In this document: piece by piece, positions 22,743-35,000 of the stretch | How the letters are laid out: every line of letters begins with the position of its first letter | Position numbering within the stretch: position 1 is the first letter of the stretch | From: Bagarius yarrelli | Taxonomy: Eukaryota; Chordata; Actinopteri; Siluriformes; Sisoridae | Reading direction: 5' to 3' | Assembly: GCA_005784505.1 (NCBI GenBank) | Contig: VCAZ01000040.1 | Span: 1,526,501-1,590,500 of the forward strand | Length of the DNA stretch: 64,000 nucleotides | Position numbers and translations under genes: made by a program | The notes under the pieces: generated by a model | The model's input: only the letters and a program-made list of their open reading frames with translations | The model's database searches: none | What the model was told of the DNA's origin: nothing

Positions 22743-23839
22743 CTGACAACAACGCTAACAGACGAACTTATCAAGTGTCAGAAATATGCGACGCTGTCTT
22801 CGAATTGATTGGAAAATTCAGTATATCTTTTAAAGGTATACTTATAAAAGTATATTTAGCAAACGCGGCTGTGTTAATGTAACAGTCATTTGAAAAGTCT
22901 CGTCCTAGTTCATCAGCCTATTTCATTAATCCCATTTTAACTTTAATCTTTCTATTATTATAGGGACAGGGCGGCCTGTGGCATAGGCGAAATAAGCCGT
23001 TTTCATTTTTATATATATTTTTTGTCCAAAGTGCGCCCTCTTGTGATCATCGTGCGCTCCTACATCCAAATATTAAGCAAAAATGTTTTTGGCAGTTGAA
23101 AAAATGTTCGTAGTGATTTTCAGCTAATCTCTAAACTGATTAAATGTTAGAACCAACTAAAATCATCAATTAACATGTTATATTGGACTACTTTAAACAC
23201 GCGCATCTGCATCATGACGTGATATTTAGGAAAGTGTTTGGAGTTTTGCGCACTTTTTTGTTGATGTGCAACTTTGTGTAACTGTTGTGTTATTTATTAA
23301 CTAAATTATTTATTTACTGCTTTATTTATTTATACATTTGTTCAACATTTTTGTTACGTTATAGTAAAAGTTTTTAAAATTAGCATTTTCTGGATTTTTG
23401 TGGTATGTGTGTGTGTGTGTGTGCATGTGTCGAGGGGAGGTTGAATAGTGGGACACAAATCTACAATCTTGAACCTGAACCTGGTCCGTTTCAACAGTTA
23501 AATACTTAAACCTTAATTATATTCATTATAAGGCACATTAATTGCTGCACGCTACATGAAAAAGGAAAAATTCCTTCTAACATCTTAAATTAATCATTCT
23601 TATTTTTATTATGTTTTTTTTTTACAAGTATTTAAACAATACAAACAAACTTGTAAATAAATAGTTTTATTGGCATTTTTTAGCATGCAACAATAATACA
23701 TTTACCATGCATAGAGTAATATATCCTCACACCAGCGCTGGGGATTCTAAAGCATTTGATGTACCACTTTACAGTGTAAGCTGCAGACTGTTATTTGCTC
23801 ACATTTGTCTTTAGTGATTCGAATTCTCTCCGGAGTTTC
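22743..23839. other. 3' flank of fkbpl and tRNA-Asn upstream region
   Basis: It holds a (GT)n tract at about 23406-23422. TTTATT at about 23664-23669 (AATAAA on the minus strand) is the likely fkbpl poly(A) signal, about 170 bp past its stop. Nothing else recognised. Confidence 0.55.
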
Positions 23840-25608
23840 TCACGTAAACATTTTGCTTAGCCTTTGCCCAAGCTTACTGTCAAACTCCTTTGCTTTTGCA
23901 TTTACTTGTTTCAAGGCATTTTGGGCAGACGTAGAACCTGGCTGAAGTTCTAGGACTTTTCCAAAAGCTTGACGTGCTTTGGAAAAGTCTTCCAGCTGTA
24001 GACAGGCTTGGCCAAGACGATACCAGGCTTTAAAGTTAGCTGGATCCAGTGCAGTGGCTTTGCTGCTGCTGTCCTTGGCTTTTCCTGGCTGGCTGAGCCT
24101 GAGCTGGCAGAGAGAAAGATTAGAATGCAGTTCTGCTTTTACAGTCTTGTACTCCTCTTCAGTGTAGATGTTGATGCTTTTTCCTTCTGTGTCTACAGTT
24201 AAATCACAGGCTATGCTTCTATCGGCATTTGAAACTCGATCATTCCTTTTGGTATGTCTCTTTAAAGTGATGAGCAGCTTAATAGCACAACAGTAACTAT
24301 GTGTTGCTCCCCAAATGTCTCCGTTGCCGAAGCGCTGGCGGCCGCGCTGCTTGTGAGACAGCACCCAGGTCCATTTCTCTGTAGGAAGCATCTGCCAGGA
24401 CTCTTTTCCTGGAGTAAAGGAATGAAGCTGCAAATAAAAACATTCCCTTTTCATCTGTCTTTCCTCCCCTGGGTTCTCTGACGGCACAGCAGGAGTTTTA
24501 CTGGGTGCCATTTCGACATCCTGCTGATAAGGCCTTACTGTAAACTAAAGAAAACAGATAAAACACAAAGTATGCTGCTTATTGGTATTAATTTTTTAAA
24601 TAAATCATCTCTCTGCAAACATTATTAGTTAATTAGGCATTTCTCCTAATGTGTATTGTTACATATGAATAACTAGACCATTAATAAACAGCTGTATAAC
24701 ACATATAGTAGCATGATTTCAATATTTAATACTAAAATAAAACATTTTAACAAAAAGAGCATTTATTTTAACAGTGCAAAATGTACGAGTATTAATATTA
24801 AACTGTATTAGTATTGGTTTTGTGAAAAAAAGGCTTCCTCAACTGCTTAGTTTGATAGACAAAAAACAATAAGATACAGGTGTTTTAACAGTGTAGAGGG
24901 ATGCACATCAGGTTAGTTTGGCACAGATCTTTCTTCCAAAACCTGCAGGTGAGCAAACTGAATAGGTGCCAACATATGCTTCTGTCTCCCTCCCTGAAAT
25001 AAGGCTCCAGATCCCCTATGACCAGGATAAACTGTTTACTGTAGATGAATAACAATAGTCATGTGCTGCTGGAACTCAGGGTTACTGTAACAAAAGCTGT
25101 GTGTGTGGCAACCATGTGTGTGAATGTAAGTCTGTAAGTTATGTGCCCCAAATCAATATTCGAATGTAAGTCATGCCTTTTATTGATTTTTTTGGTTGTT
25201 GTAATAATCTAAGAATCTGATTGAAACACATTTTTTAATATTTTGAATGATTACCTTCATTACGTATTTACTGATAATAAACCCACAATAAAGACAAATT
25301 CACTGAGTCATGGTTCATTTATTGCAAAACAGATGAGTTTACCATTACCCTTTTCATATTTTAGTAATGCAGTAATGATACATCATCACCGTCGACTATT
25401 TACAGTCCTGCACCCCCAAATGTAAATCAATAAGTGAGAGATTGAGAGAAAGAGAGATTGACAAAGAGAGAAATAGTGTGAGAGAGACTGAGAAAGAGAG
25501 AGTGAGATGAGAGAGAGAGAGAGAGAGAAGAGAGAGAGAGAACGAGAGAGAGAGAGCACACACACACAGAGATGGGGGGAGAGAGAGAGAGAGACGAGAG
25601 AGAGACAA

Positions 25609-25664
<56 letters not shown>

Positions 25665-26061
25665 AGATGAGCTAGAAACTGACACTCACCTCACAGGTCT
25701 CTCCAGCTCTCATTCCCTCCAAACAGCCCTCGATAATGTCGCACTGGCCGTCTCCCATCCGCAGCTGCACCCACGTGTCCAGTGGAACCTGCAGCACGGA
25801 ATCCTGTGTGCGAGGAAACTGTGAAACCTGCACAGGACCGGAATTCACAGCTTCATCCAAGCTCAGAGATTGACTGTTATCCTCGGTCTGGTTTTTAACA
25901 AGCACTCTGAGTTTGCAGATGGACCCTAATAGAGGAGTGTCGTCTCCTCCTTTTCTCTTCTCCTTCCATCTTCTGTTCACCTCCAAAAGACCACTGGGAC
26001 TCACTGATATCCAGGAAGAGTCACCTGAGACTCGATCTCTTCTAATAGATTCCGTGGCCAT
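23840..26061 (-). CDS. fkbpl: FK506-binding protein-like (FKBPL), TPR co-chaperone
   Basis: Two exons, 25690-26061 (124 codons, GTGAGT donor) and 23840-24544 (after CTTTAG), both phase 0, give 358 residues (human about 349). The true ATG is at 26061-26059 (MATESIRRDR). The N-terminal half carries a degenerate FKBP/PPIase-like region (GTWVQLRMGDG-type segment, then IIEGCLEGMRAGETCE, continuing in exon 2 with LQLHSFTPGKESW). The C-terminal half has TPR repeats (ELHSNLSLCQLRLSQPGKA, AWYRLGQACLQLEDFSKA) and ends LGQRLSKMFT, like human LAQGLRKMFG. The family binds Hsp90 through the TPRs, stabilises p21 and modulates steroid receptors; the prolyl-isomerase site is not conserved. The intron carries a long GA microsatellite close to the donor site. 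Confidence 0.94.
24545..25429. other. fkbpl intron, non-repetitive part
   Basis: No exon or repeat recognised. Confidence 0.5.
25430..25667. repeat. (GA)n / (CT)n microsatellite
   Basis: About 240 bp of imperfect GA-rich sequence (CT-rich in the fkbpl transcript), with a pure run of more than 20 units at about 25611-25661. It lies 23 bp inside the intron from the fkbpl exon 1 donor. Confidence 0.95.
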
Positions 26062-26859
26062 CAATGATTTCTATAAATACAGAAGAAATAGGGGGAAATA
26101 ATATTAAGCCGTTTTTAAGGCGTGAAAATCTAAATGTAAAGTTTCTGTCCTGTAAAGAGAACCCGGAAATAAGGAAAATTCCAGAAACATACAAACGTTT
26201 GGTTTACTTCGGTTACGTTCATTTTTAATTTTAAGCTCCAAATACACATTATTACATTCAACATTCACGGTTTCAACACAACATGTGCACATATAAAGTA
26301 AGCAACAATATAACGCTCATTCAGTCAAAGTTTACCTATTAAAATTAAATTAAAACGCGTCTTTAACTGCAATCAAGCAACCTCGCCTGTCATGTTAAAG
26401 TCCACTTCCATCCACCACTGCGACCTGAGTGTTTTTTTTTGTTGTTTTTTTTAACCCAGCGCGTTACCGCCACCTGTCGAACTGGAGCGACTGAAAGGCA
26501 TTAATAATGTTGGGTTTACCACAAGATGACGCTATTAGCTTGCAAATTCAAGATAAACTTTTAAATATATGGAAAAGAAATGCTTTATTTACTATTTTAT
26601 TAGCTAGTAATTATTAATCATATGAGCAGTTACTACTATACATTCGCATATGATTGCTGGGTGGAAAATAATGGTAGTCAGTAGAGTGTGAAGTGCGATA
26701 AAAAACAGTGTGGATGGTTTTTTTAAATACAATTATAAACGCGTCTTTTATGATCTGGTAATAAAAACCAAACGAGGCATGACAGTCAAATCTTTGTTTC
26801 GCTTATCCATATACGCATAACACATGTATTTGCACTTCAGCCTTTGTGTACATACAGGC
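26062..26859. other. 5' flank of fkbpl
   Basis: A locally GC-richer part at 26455-26510 and AT-rich remainder. No gene recognised. Confidence 0.5.
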
Positions 26860-26960
26860 TGGCTGCGCTGTGGCCGCAGGGGCGCGCTTCACGGGAACGA
26901 GTTTCCTGGGTGCGCGTGACGTCATAAGCAGCGCAGTGGTTAGGTAGTGGGGAGTGTGAG
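26860..26960. promoter_or_regulatory. CpG-rich patch with CRE palindrome
   Basis: A short GC-rich, CG-dense stretch in otherwise AT-rich DNA, containing TGACGTCA at 26917-26924. It lies 0.8 kb upstream of fkbpl and 2.1 kb upstream of the pard6b ATG. It could be an upstream promoter of either gene or of a non-coding transcript. Confidence 0.4.
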
Positions 26961-27128
26961 AATGTGTTGCCATGTCTGTATATTTTCCGTATAGCACCAT
27001 TTAAGTGATTGGAAGTTGGGTGTTGTGTATGCAATTAGATTCATTGATTAGTTTTTATTATATCAAATTTTAACACTCTTTTGTCACTTGCCCCACCTTT
27101 TACTGTCGATGTGTTGTCCTTATTTTTA

Positions 27129-27285
27129 AGCGGTGGTAGAGTAAATGCTCTCGGTTGTTTATCACAGGATCAGGGTTTTAAGTCCAGCACCAGCAGGTTG
27201 CTACTGTTGGGCCCCTGAACAAGGCCCTTAACCCCCTCTGCTCCAGGGGTGCCATACAATGGCTAAACATGCGCTCTGTGAACAA
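27129..27285 (+). mobile_element. tRNA-derived SINE, variant subfamily (copy 3)
   Basis: The head GCGGTGGTAGAGTAAATGC, the core TGTTGGGCCCCTGAACAAGG and CCTTAACCCCCTCTGCTCC, then a GGGGTGCCATACAATGGC stretch instead of the usual GTTGTATAAA tail. This second tail type suggests a distinct subfamily. Confidence 0.75.
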
Positions 27286-28299
27286 AAGATGACGTACAGT
27301 ATATGCGACAGTGGAATGCATTGTGTCTGTTGTATCTAGTGGCATGTACAAAGACACGAGCCTCACAATCCTTTAAAAGGATCAATTTTAAAGGAAAAAC
27401 ACCCAATCTGAAACATATTGAGTGACTATAATGCTTGTTAGTGCAGTATTTTTGTTATTTTAGTGAAAAGTCAGTGATTGTCTAGCACTGTTAAATAAGG
27501 ATGTTGCCAGTGCAGCTAGTAGTAAACTGTAGTTCAATTAAAACAAAGTTTAAAGTCATAGAGGACAGATTAAAATGTTACCTATAGGGAATGTTATAAA
27601 GATTAGTGGTAAACGTAGAATAACAATAAACACAGCAAGCACTGGACCTAAAGGGAGAGAATAAAATACAGCAGTGAACAGCAGGACAGTCAGCAATCCA
27701 TGTGCTGAGTAATATCGATAGCATTAATAAAAGTATAACTCTGTTAGCATTAATGTTAAAAATATGACACTGTCTGGCTCTGAACAAAGTATGCTGAGAA
27801 AGTAGAGTTATGTATCCTTTTGATACTCAGCAAATAATGGAATTTCCGAGTAAACATTCAGCTAAATAAGTTTGTGCTTTATTTGCATTGTAGGTGTTGT
27901 AGGAAACCATTTACTGAAAAATTAATCAACTAGTTATTAAAATATATTTCAAATATAACAAATATAGAGCAAATCAAATCATAGAGCACAACTAAAGACC
28001 ACATCACAGCAAACATACCCTTTTCAGCCCTATGTAGGACCACTGCAGGTAAAAACAATGGGCCTTGAACGGGCAGCTCAGTGTGGACCCTGTTAACGGC
28101 ATAAAATGTGGGGCACAGGCAGGCCTCGCACTATTGCACCTGGGTGGTGCCTCAGTGGATCAGCCCACACTGTTGGATGTCCCTGTCCCAAACTGCTGTG
28201 GGCCTCAGATGGGCTAACCTGGAGGCTTGCCCAAATCAAACCCATGTTCAGGACCCACATAGATAAACCCACAACAGGCCAATGCCTTTACATACATTT

Positions 28300-28440
28300 T
28301 ACATTTACATGTACGGCATTGGGCAGACGCCCTAAACCAGAGCGACCTACAGGTATCTCAAAAAGGCATTGCTCAGGGTCCCAGCAGTGGAAACCCCGAT
28401 CTTTCAATGAGCACTCCAACACCTTAATTGAGCCACCACT
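28300..28440 (-). mobile_element. tRNA-derived SINE, copy 4
   Basis: Minus-strand copy with the tail (GGCAGACGCCCTAAACCAG on the plus strand), a short core and the head complement TTGAGCCACCACTT. Confidence 0.85.
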
Positions 28441-28573
28441 TTCACATATTAACCTGGGTTGTCTACTCCCACAATTGTCCACTGTGGGCCAGCATGGACA
28501 TGTTTTGCTGGGATGTTAATGCAGGTACTAACAAGTTTACAATGTTACATGTTTTGTGTGTGGGTGGGGGGGG

Positions 28574-28646
28574 AGCCTGCTAATTGAAAGATCAGGGGTC
28601 CCATGCTGGGCCCCCGAGCAAGGCCCTCAAGGCTTAATGTAAATGT
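28574..28646 (+). mobile_element. tRNA-derived SINE, partial copy 5
   Basis: Only the middle part (CTGCTAATTGAAAGATCAGG then GGGCCCCCGAGCAAGGCCC) remains, followed by (TG)n. Confidence 0.7.
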
Positions 28647-28759
28647 GTGTGTGTGTGCGCGTGTGTGTGTAATATACATTCACGATAATGATGTTTGTGC
28701 TTAATTTTGAAAGGCAACGCTTGAAGTTTTATTATTGCGCTGTTTTTTGAGACCTGGCA

Positions 28760-28825
<66 letters not shown>

Positions 28826-29067
28826 AAGAAAGAAGGAGAGAGGGAGATAGGGATAGGGGGGGGTAGGTTAGCTGAGGAACACATTGTATTGACAGCGGCC
28901 GTCTCCACTGGAGGACAACAGAAAGTGAGTCGTAGAGACGCAGAGACGCGGTTGTTCACCTGGATTAACGTGGAAAAGAAACTTCAGGCCGTCGAGTTGG
29001 AGAAGCGGATGAGTGCGACAGCCCCAGGAGGGCAAGTGTGTGTGTGTGTTGCGGCGTTTAGCGAAAG
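28760..29067 (+). promoter_or_regulatory. Probable pard6b promoter/5'UTR with (TG)n-(GA)n tract
   Basis: A (TG)n run of about 20 units (28764-28804) passes into a GA-rich run to about 28857, then GC-richer DNA up to the ATG at 29068. The TSS cannot be placed. Confidence 0.4.
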
Positions 29068-32000
29068 ATGAACAAAAACCACCGAGTGCCGAGCAACCGA
29101 TCTTTAAACTCCGTGGAGGTGAAGAGCAAGGTGCGCACACAGCTAATCACTTCTTCCAACCACAGGGATTCGACATAATGTCATTCAACTGTGGCCATTA
29201 TTAGCTTTAAGTGTGTGTGTTTATCCGTAGGTACCAGACTGTTCTACCATAACTGAAAAACCTGGTCAGGTTTCAACATAATTATTATGTTAATTATTAG
29301 AAGCAAATGTAGGTAAAAGGTAGCTAGCAGAACACGTATGCAAGATATTATTATACTTTCTCTTTCTTTGACATGCAGGTTCTATAGACGTTCGTTATTT
29401 TTTTTCGTTGTTTTCTAAGAAGTGTTTCGATGTTCTGTGTTTTTTATGTTGAAGTTCTCGAGCTACAAGCTAAAGGTTTACGAATTGACCAGAACACAAA
29501 AGATTTGATTTTGGAATTTGGGATTTGTTTAATATAGATTTACTTTACTAATATTATTTATTATTGATAATATATTTATTCGAAATGAAGTGAAACGTGT
29601 TTGTATTTTAGTCGTAAGCACCTGTAGCTGAATCGGAAGTTGGTGTCGCTCACCTGCTGGGGGACTACCGGGAGCAGCGCACATACTGTCTTTCACACAC
29701 TTTCTCAAATGTTTATTTTTGCAGACAAGTTTTGTCCTAGTAATTGTCCTTTTATTATACTGTTAATAATATAAGGCTAAAGTGTGTTACAAAATACACA
29801 TTCTAAAACCGACATTAAACGAGTCATGGTTAGTAAATCTTTAGAAAAACACCAAGCTGCTTAACAGTTAGAAGACAAGTTTTGCCCATTTCTTATCTGA
29901 TTTTATAATCAACGTAAATAAAATATTGAATAATATACATTTCTTTTTAATTTATTTGCTTAATTTTTTGACTCAATTTCTGCTATTCATCTTTTCGTCC
30001 AATTAAACGCTTTATAAACATTTATGTCCCGCCCCCATAGGTGGGTTTTGCTTCAGGGTACCAGGTAAAAAGTAGTTATTTTAGGCTCTTCCTGCACACG
30101 ATTTTCTTTAACTTAGCATCCTTTAATCAAATCAATCCTTTAACGAAATCAATAAACAATAATCAATTGTTTCTTTCACTACAGGTGAAATGTGTTTCAG
30201 GTATTTTTAATTGAAACTATTTACCATTTACCAAAATATTTTATTAATCGAACGCTACTATTTCAGACTGGATGTAATTGTCATTTTGTTGTGATTCGCC
30301 ATTTTTGGATTCTCTTTCAGTAATCTGAGGTTAAAAACATATGGTCAGATGCGCAGACATGTCGAATAACTTATCCAGATAAACCCACAGCTGTCCGCCA
30401 CTAAGGGTGCCTGCTGACCCTTGGCAAGATCCTAAACTCAAATGACATAATGTCAAAAATCCGGTTCATCACATTTTTTAAAGTTGCTGGACATGGGTAA
30501 AGACTGCGAAAGCTCAGGTTAAACGTTTCTCCAGATTAAGCTAGTTTTCTGAGCTATAAAACTAGAAGTTTGTGAAGGAGTGGTGTGGCGTATCACGCAT
30601 ACTATAGATTGGGGTGTAAAAAATGTACTTTAACATGCTGTTAGTCTGACATGTCGAAATTGTAAAGTTTGTCAGTTTGCTAGACAAAGTTTGTAGTTTT
30701 CGATGGCATACACTAAGGGTATGAAAACATAAAGGAAGTTAAATATTTTTTTTACTAAAACACCTGAACTTAAATCCGAAAGCTTTTGGCTTATAAATCA
30801 CAACAATTAAACCCAATGATCACATGTTTATATCTATACATGAGGATTTCCAGGTCATATTTACTGGATTAATAAAGAAAAAAATTCCCTCATCTTTTGC
30901 TCCTACACCAAAAACTGTTAAATGTTCTTTTGTGTATGATTCGGGTGATGACCATTAACAACATGCTTTTTATGATAACTAGTTGGATACAGGCCTGTGA
31001 TTGCAGTCGTATATTTGAAGTATTTCATTGCTACAGATTTGCATGTGTTTGTCAGTGTAATTCTTGCTGTTTACTGATGTCTGTCTTCATCTCATGGCAG
31101 TTTGGAGCGGAGTTCCGCCGCTTCTCTCTGGACCGCTCCAAACCAGGCCGCTTTGATGAGTTCTACGGCCTCCTTCAGCATGTACACCGAATCCCCAACA
31201 TGGAGCTACTGGTGGGCTATGCCGACATCCACGGTGACCTGCTGCCGATTAACAACGATGACAACTACCACAAGGCTATCACCACAGCAACGCCTCTACT
31301 GCGCCTCTTCCTGCAGAGGAAAGGTAAGGATGGGGTCAGAGGTCAACATTGTGCGCTTTCAGGAATACGCTGAGCTTTGAACAACCTTCAAACACATAAT
31401 TTAACAAGAATTTTTAAGGCAGGCTGTTTATAGTGTTGTGTTTAAGACCTTTATCCAGTTGGCATGTCTGCAATCAGGCATTAAGCTCTGACACTATTTT
31501 TGGTTGTTCTTTAGCCTAACAACTCACCCGGGATTTAAAGCACTTATGATCTAAGTTCTGTTTACTCAGTTTCACAGAGTTGTAAAAATATCACCTAGAT
31601 TAGATCAAGTTCAAGGCTTTGCTGCTGAAAAAGTCTGTTAAAGATACTCGATGACAAATGTTCTCTTTAAATTTTATTCTCCACAGAGAAAATATATGTT
31701 TGTATGAGGTTGTTTTTTTTTTTTTAGTAAAAGTTTTTCTTTTAGCGAAGCCCCAACTGTGACCATGTGTTATCAGGGCCACACAGGTCTACCTAGTGTG
31801 TGTGCCATATGACCAATAGATGCTAAGCCATTTTGTCAGTAGAAGATTACAGGGGTCAGTGTGTAGCTCTGCATGTGACTGTTTCAATTACACGCTAAAT
31901 GCTAGCATCCCGCTGTGCCCTGTTCCTGGCTCACTCATTCACCCACCCACTAGTAACAACACAGCCTTGTAATGCAGATGGTGGAACTCCCTTGCCATCT

Positions 32001-35000
32001 ATCTGACAGACAGGCACAAGTCAGGACATGACTGTCTACATTCTCCACACATCAAGCTGTTCCTGCTTAAGAAAGGCTGTTCTTTATTTCCCACGTTAGC
32101 ATGTCCAAATAAATTGTATGACCTCATTGCTTTCCAAGCTTGGATCAGGATCAGATCAGAGTATTAAATGGTTTGCTTTTTTTTCAACTGCATTTTCCTT
32201 GATAATCTAAGTGTTGCAATATTTCTGGTGATAGTCAGTTATTGAAAGAGGTACAAAACCCAGTCTTAGCCACGTCAAGAAGAATAAGCTTAGCTTATTT
32301 TGCTAATATGCAAAGACATAAAGGATGTTATATGCTATCTGGCCAAAAGAAGGTGGTCTCATATGTGATGGTCTTCACTAAACTGCTGCCACAAAGTTGA
32401 AAGCGCACCCACAATTGTGAATTTTTTTTTAATAATTACAGCTTCACTAGATGATTTAGAATGCAGATTGGTTTGCCTACCCCCAGTGCTCGGTTCATGT
32501 GGATGAATGAACACTAATCCCCACAGTCATGCTCCAACTTCGAGTATAAAGCCCTCCCAGAAGAGTGGAGGTTATAAAACAACTTTGGATTGTGAAACAT
32601 TTGTGTATATTATGAATATTATTATTTTAGATAGTACAAAGTGAAAGTAGTATACATTTATATACTTATATTTATATTAAATGTAAATGTATACAAGTAG
32701 TATACATACACATTTAGATATTTTGTAATTCTCATAATGTAAGTTGCTTCTTATGTGCTTTTAAATGCAACATATGAGGCCCCACATCTGAAGTCAGGCA
32801 CAGACTGTGCGATTTTATATTATATTTATATATTTACATTTGTATTTACAGCATTTGGCAGATGCGCTTATCCAGAGCGACTTGCATTTATCTTATTTAT
32901 ACAACTGGGTGGTTAATTAGGGCTTGCTGAGGGGCCCAACAGTGGTAGCTTTGTGAAGCTGGGAATAGCACCCGCAATTTTTGGGTTGGTAGTCCAACAC
33001 CTTAACCATGAGCCACCACTTCCCTATTTTTTCTCTGTATGAACTTGATCCCCATGTCACACTTTAGGATTTCAATTTTCATAACGTCAGACTGTATGTC
33101 AGGAGGTGTTAAAAACAGACACGCATCAGAAAACCCGTCCAGTGTTTTACCTCATCAATCTTTGAGACGTTAATAGTAGCTAGCAGCAATCTGAAGCGTT
33201 AATTTTGCTAATGACGTGCCTCAATAAGTTTCTGTTTTTTTGCTTCACTGTCCAAATAACTCATTTCAGTATTTTCTGTTGGTGATTTGAAGTCACGCAA
33301 ATTGCGTCATCTGGTTCGCTCGTATTAACGTCATCATAGGAGTCACACTGCAGGAAATCTTCTGAAATTGAAGGAAGAAATTGTGAATATGTCAAGCTAG
33401 CCATTGAAGACTATAGCAGATTTTAGCATAGGTTTAGCTTATAGGATTTCAGAATTTGTCTCGGACGACCAAACCGTAGCCAAAACTGCACAGTGTGCAC
33501 CGCCTTTAGGGTCATATTTTAGTGTGCTTTTACACCCAGAAGTCTGGTCTGTTATTGCATGTAAGTAAATAGAACAAATAGTAAAATAATACAGGTTAAA
33601 GACCGTGCAGGCAAGGAAAAAAATGTAATATAGTAAATATATATATAAAATATATAAATATTATTAAACCAAACCATTTTTATAATAGAAAGGATAGTAT
33701 AATATTACAGTTAGATCCCTTTACTGAATCGAAAACGTGAAAGTTTTTTGTAACGTGTTGTCGAAATAATAATTTGTACTTCGATCCTTAAGGTGCAATA
33801 TGATTTGCTGTCTTTTTTGCAGTAAAAAAAACAACCCAGAAACAAAGATTGTAACTGCTAATGTGATATGTCAGTCATATTTCCTGTGGATGGATGGCGG
33901 GTTTTGTCTTTCACAAATGTTTATCGATGAAGACTTCAGGGAATACTATAAACACTTGCATTTGGCAGACGCCCTTATCCAGAGCCACTTACATTTATTT
34001 TTCATATAACTGAGAAATTAGCGGCAAGGTTAAGGGCAGCTTGGTGGTGCTGGAAATCGAATCCCAGTCTTCCAATTAGAAGTTCAACACCTTAATCACT
34101 GTGCTACCTATAAAGGTGCCAAATTTACCTTAGTCAAACAGGTTTTTTTTTATTGTGGTCATGTGATTACAGGAGTGTTTTGGCATCTGGACTGAGCTTC
34201 ATATAACAACCAAGATTATTTGATTTATTTGCATTTGCTTCTGGATGAGGCTACAAATCAATTAGAGTTTTTCCTGATTAAATTAGACTTTGCACTAGAG
34301 TAGCATAACGATGGGTAAGCTTTAAAATCATGCTGTGCTGTTTGCTTTAGACTCCTGTAGCAGAAGCGTTTTGTCAGAGTGTATTTCTGGTAAACAGCAC
34401 CTTTTTTTTCACTACGCTGCTCATTCCAAAATAGAACACTTTCCAATGTAATACTAAACCTGTCGCTTTATTCAGACTTAATTTTCTATCCTTGTTGCTT
34501 TATATTCTGTCTATGACGTTGTGCAATTCATGGTTCATCTGTTGATGTGTAACAGTTCCCTTTTCGTTCAGTGTTTCACCCGAGGAAAATTATTTACAGA
34601 TTATGATTAGATCTGATTACAGTTCACTAAGCTCCATTGTTGTGTAATCTTTGCAGGTTTAACGATTCTTTAGCTTGACCGTCTCGTGGGCGAGTGTGTG
34701 GGTTTTTTTTTTTACTTAGCGATGATTCACTAAAAACCGTTTTGCATACAGAAGTGGCCTAAAACAAAGTCAGTGTGCCAAGACTTTCATGCCGGTATGC
34801 GGTATTGCTTTAATGAAATTCTCACATCAAACCACTCTGCGATTTAGTGCATTGTCCATGTAAGCCACCTCCCTTTCCCTCCCTCCACCGTCCATACACA
34901 CTCAGTCTCTTTCGCACAATGTACAGACAGACGGCTGCAGGGCCAACGGGCTCATTCCTGTTTACCTGTAGCCATGGTAGCAGTAAAGAGGCCTGAGCCT

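Noticed and set aside
25386..25824. Open frames of Ser/Leu or Arg/Glu repeats on both strands
   Set aside because: They are pure translations of the GA/CT microsatellite.
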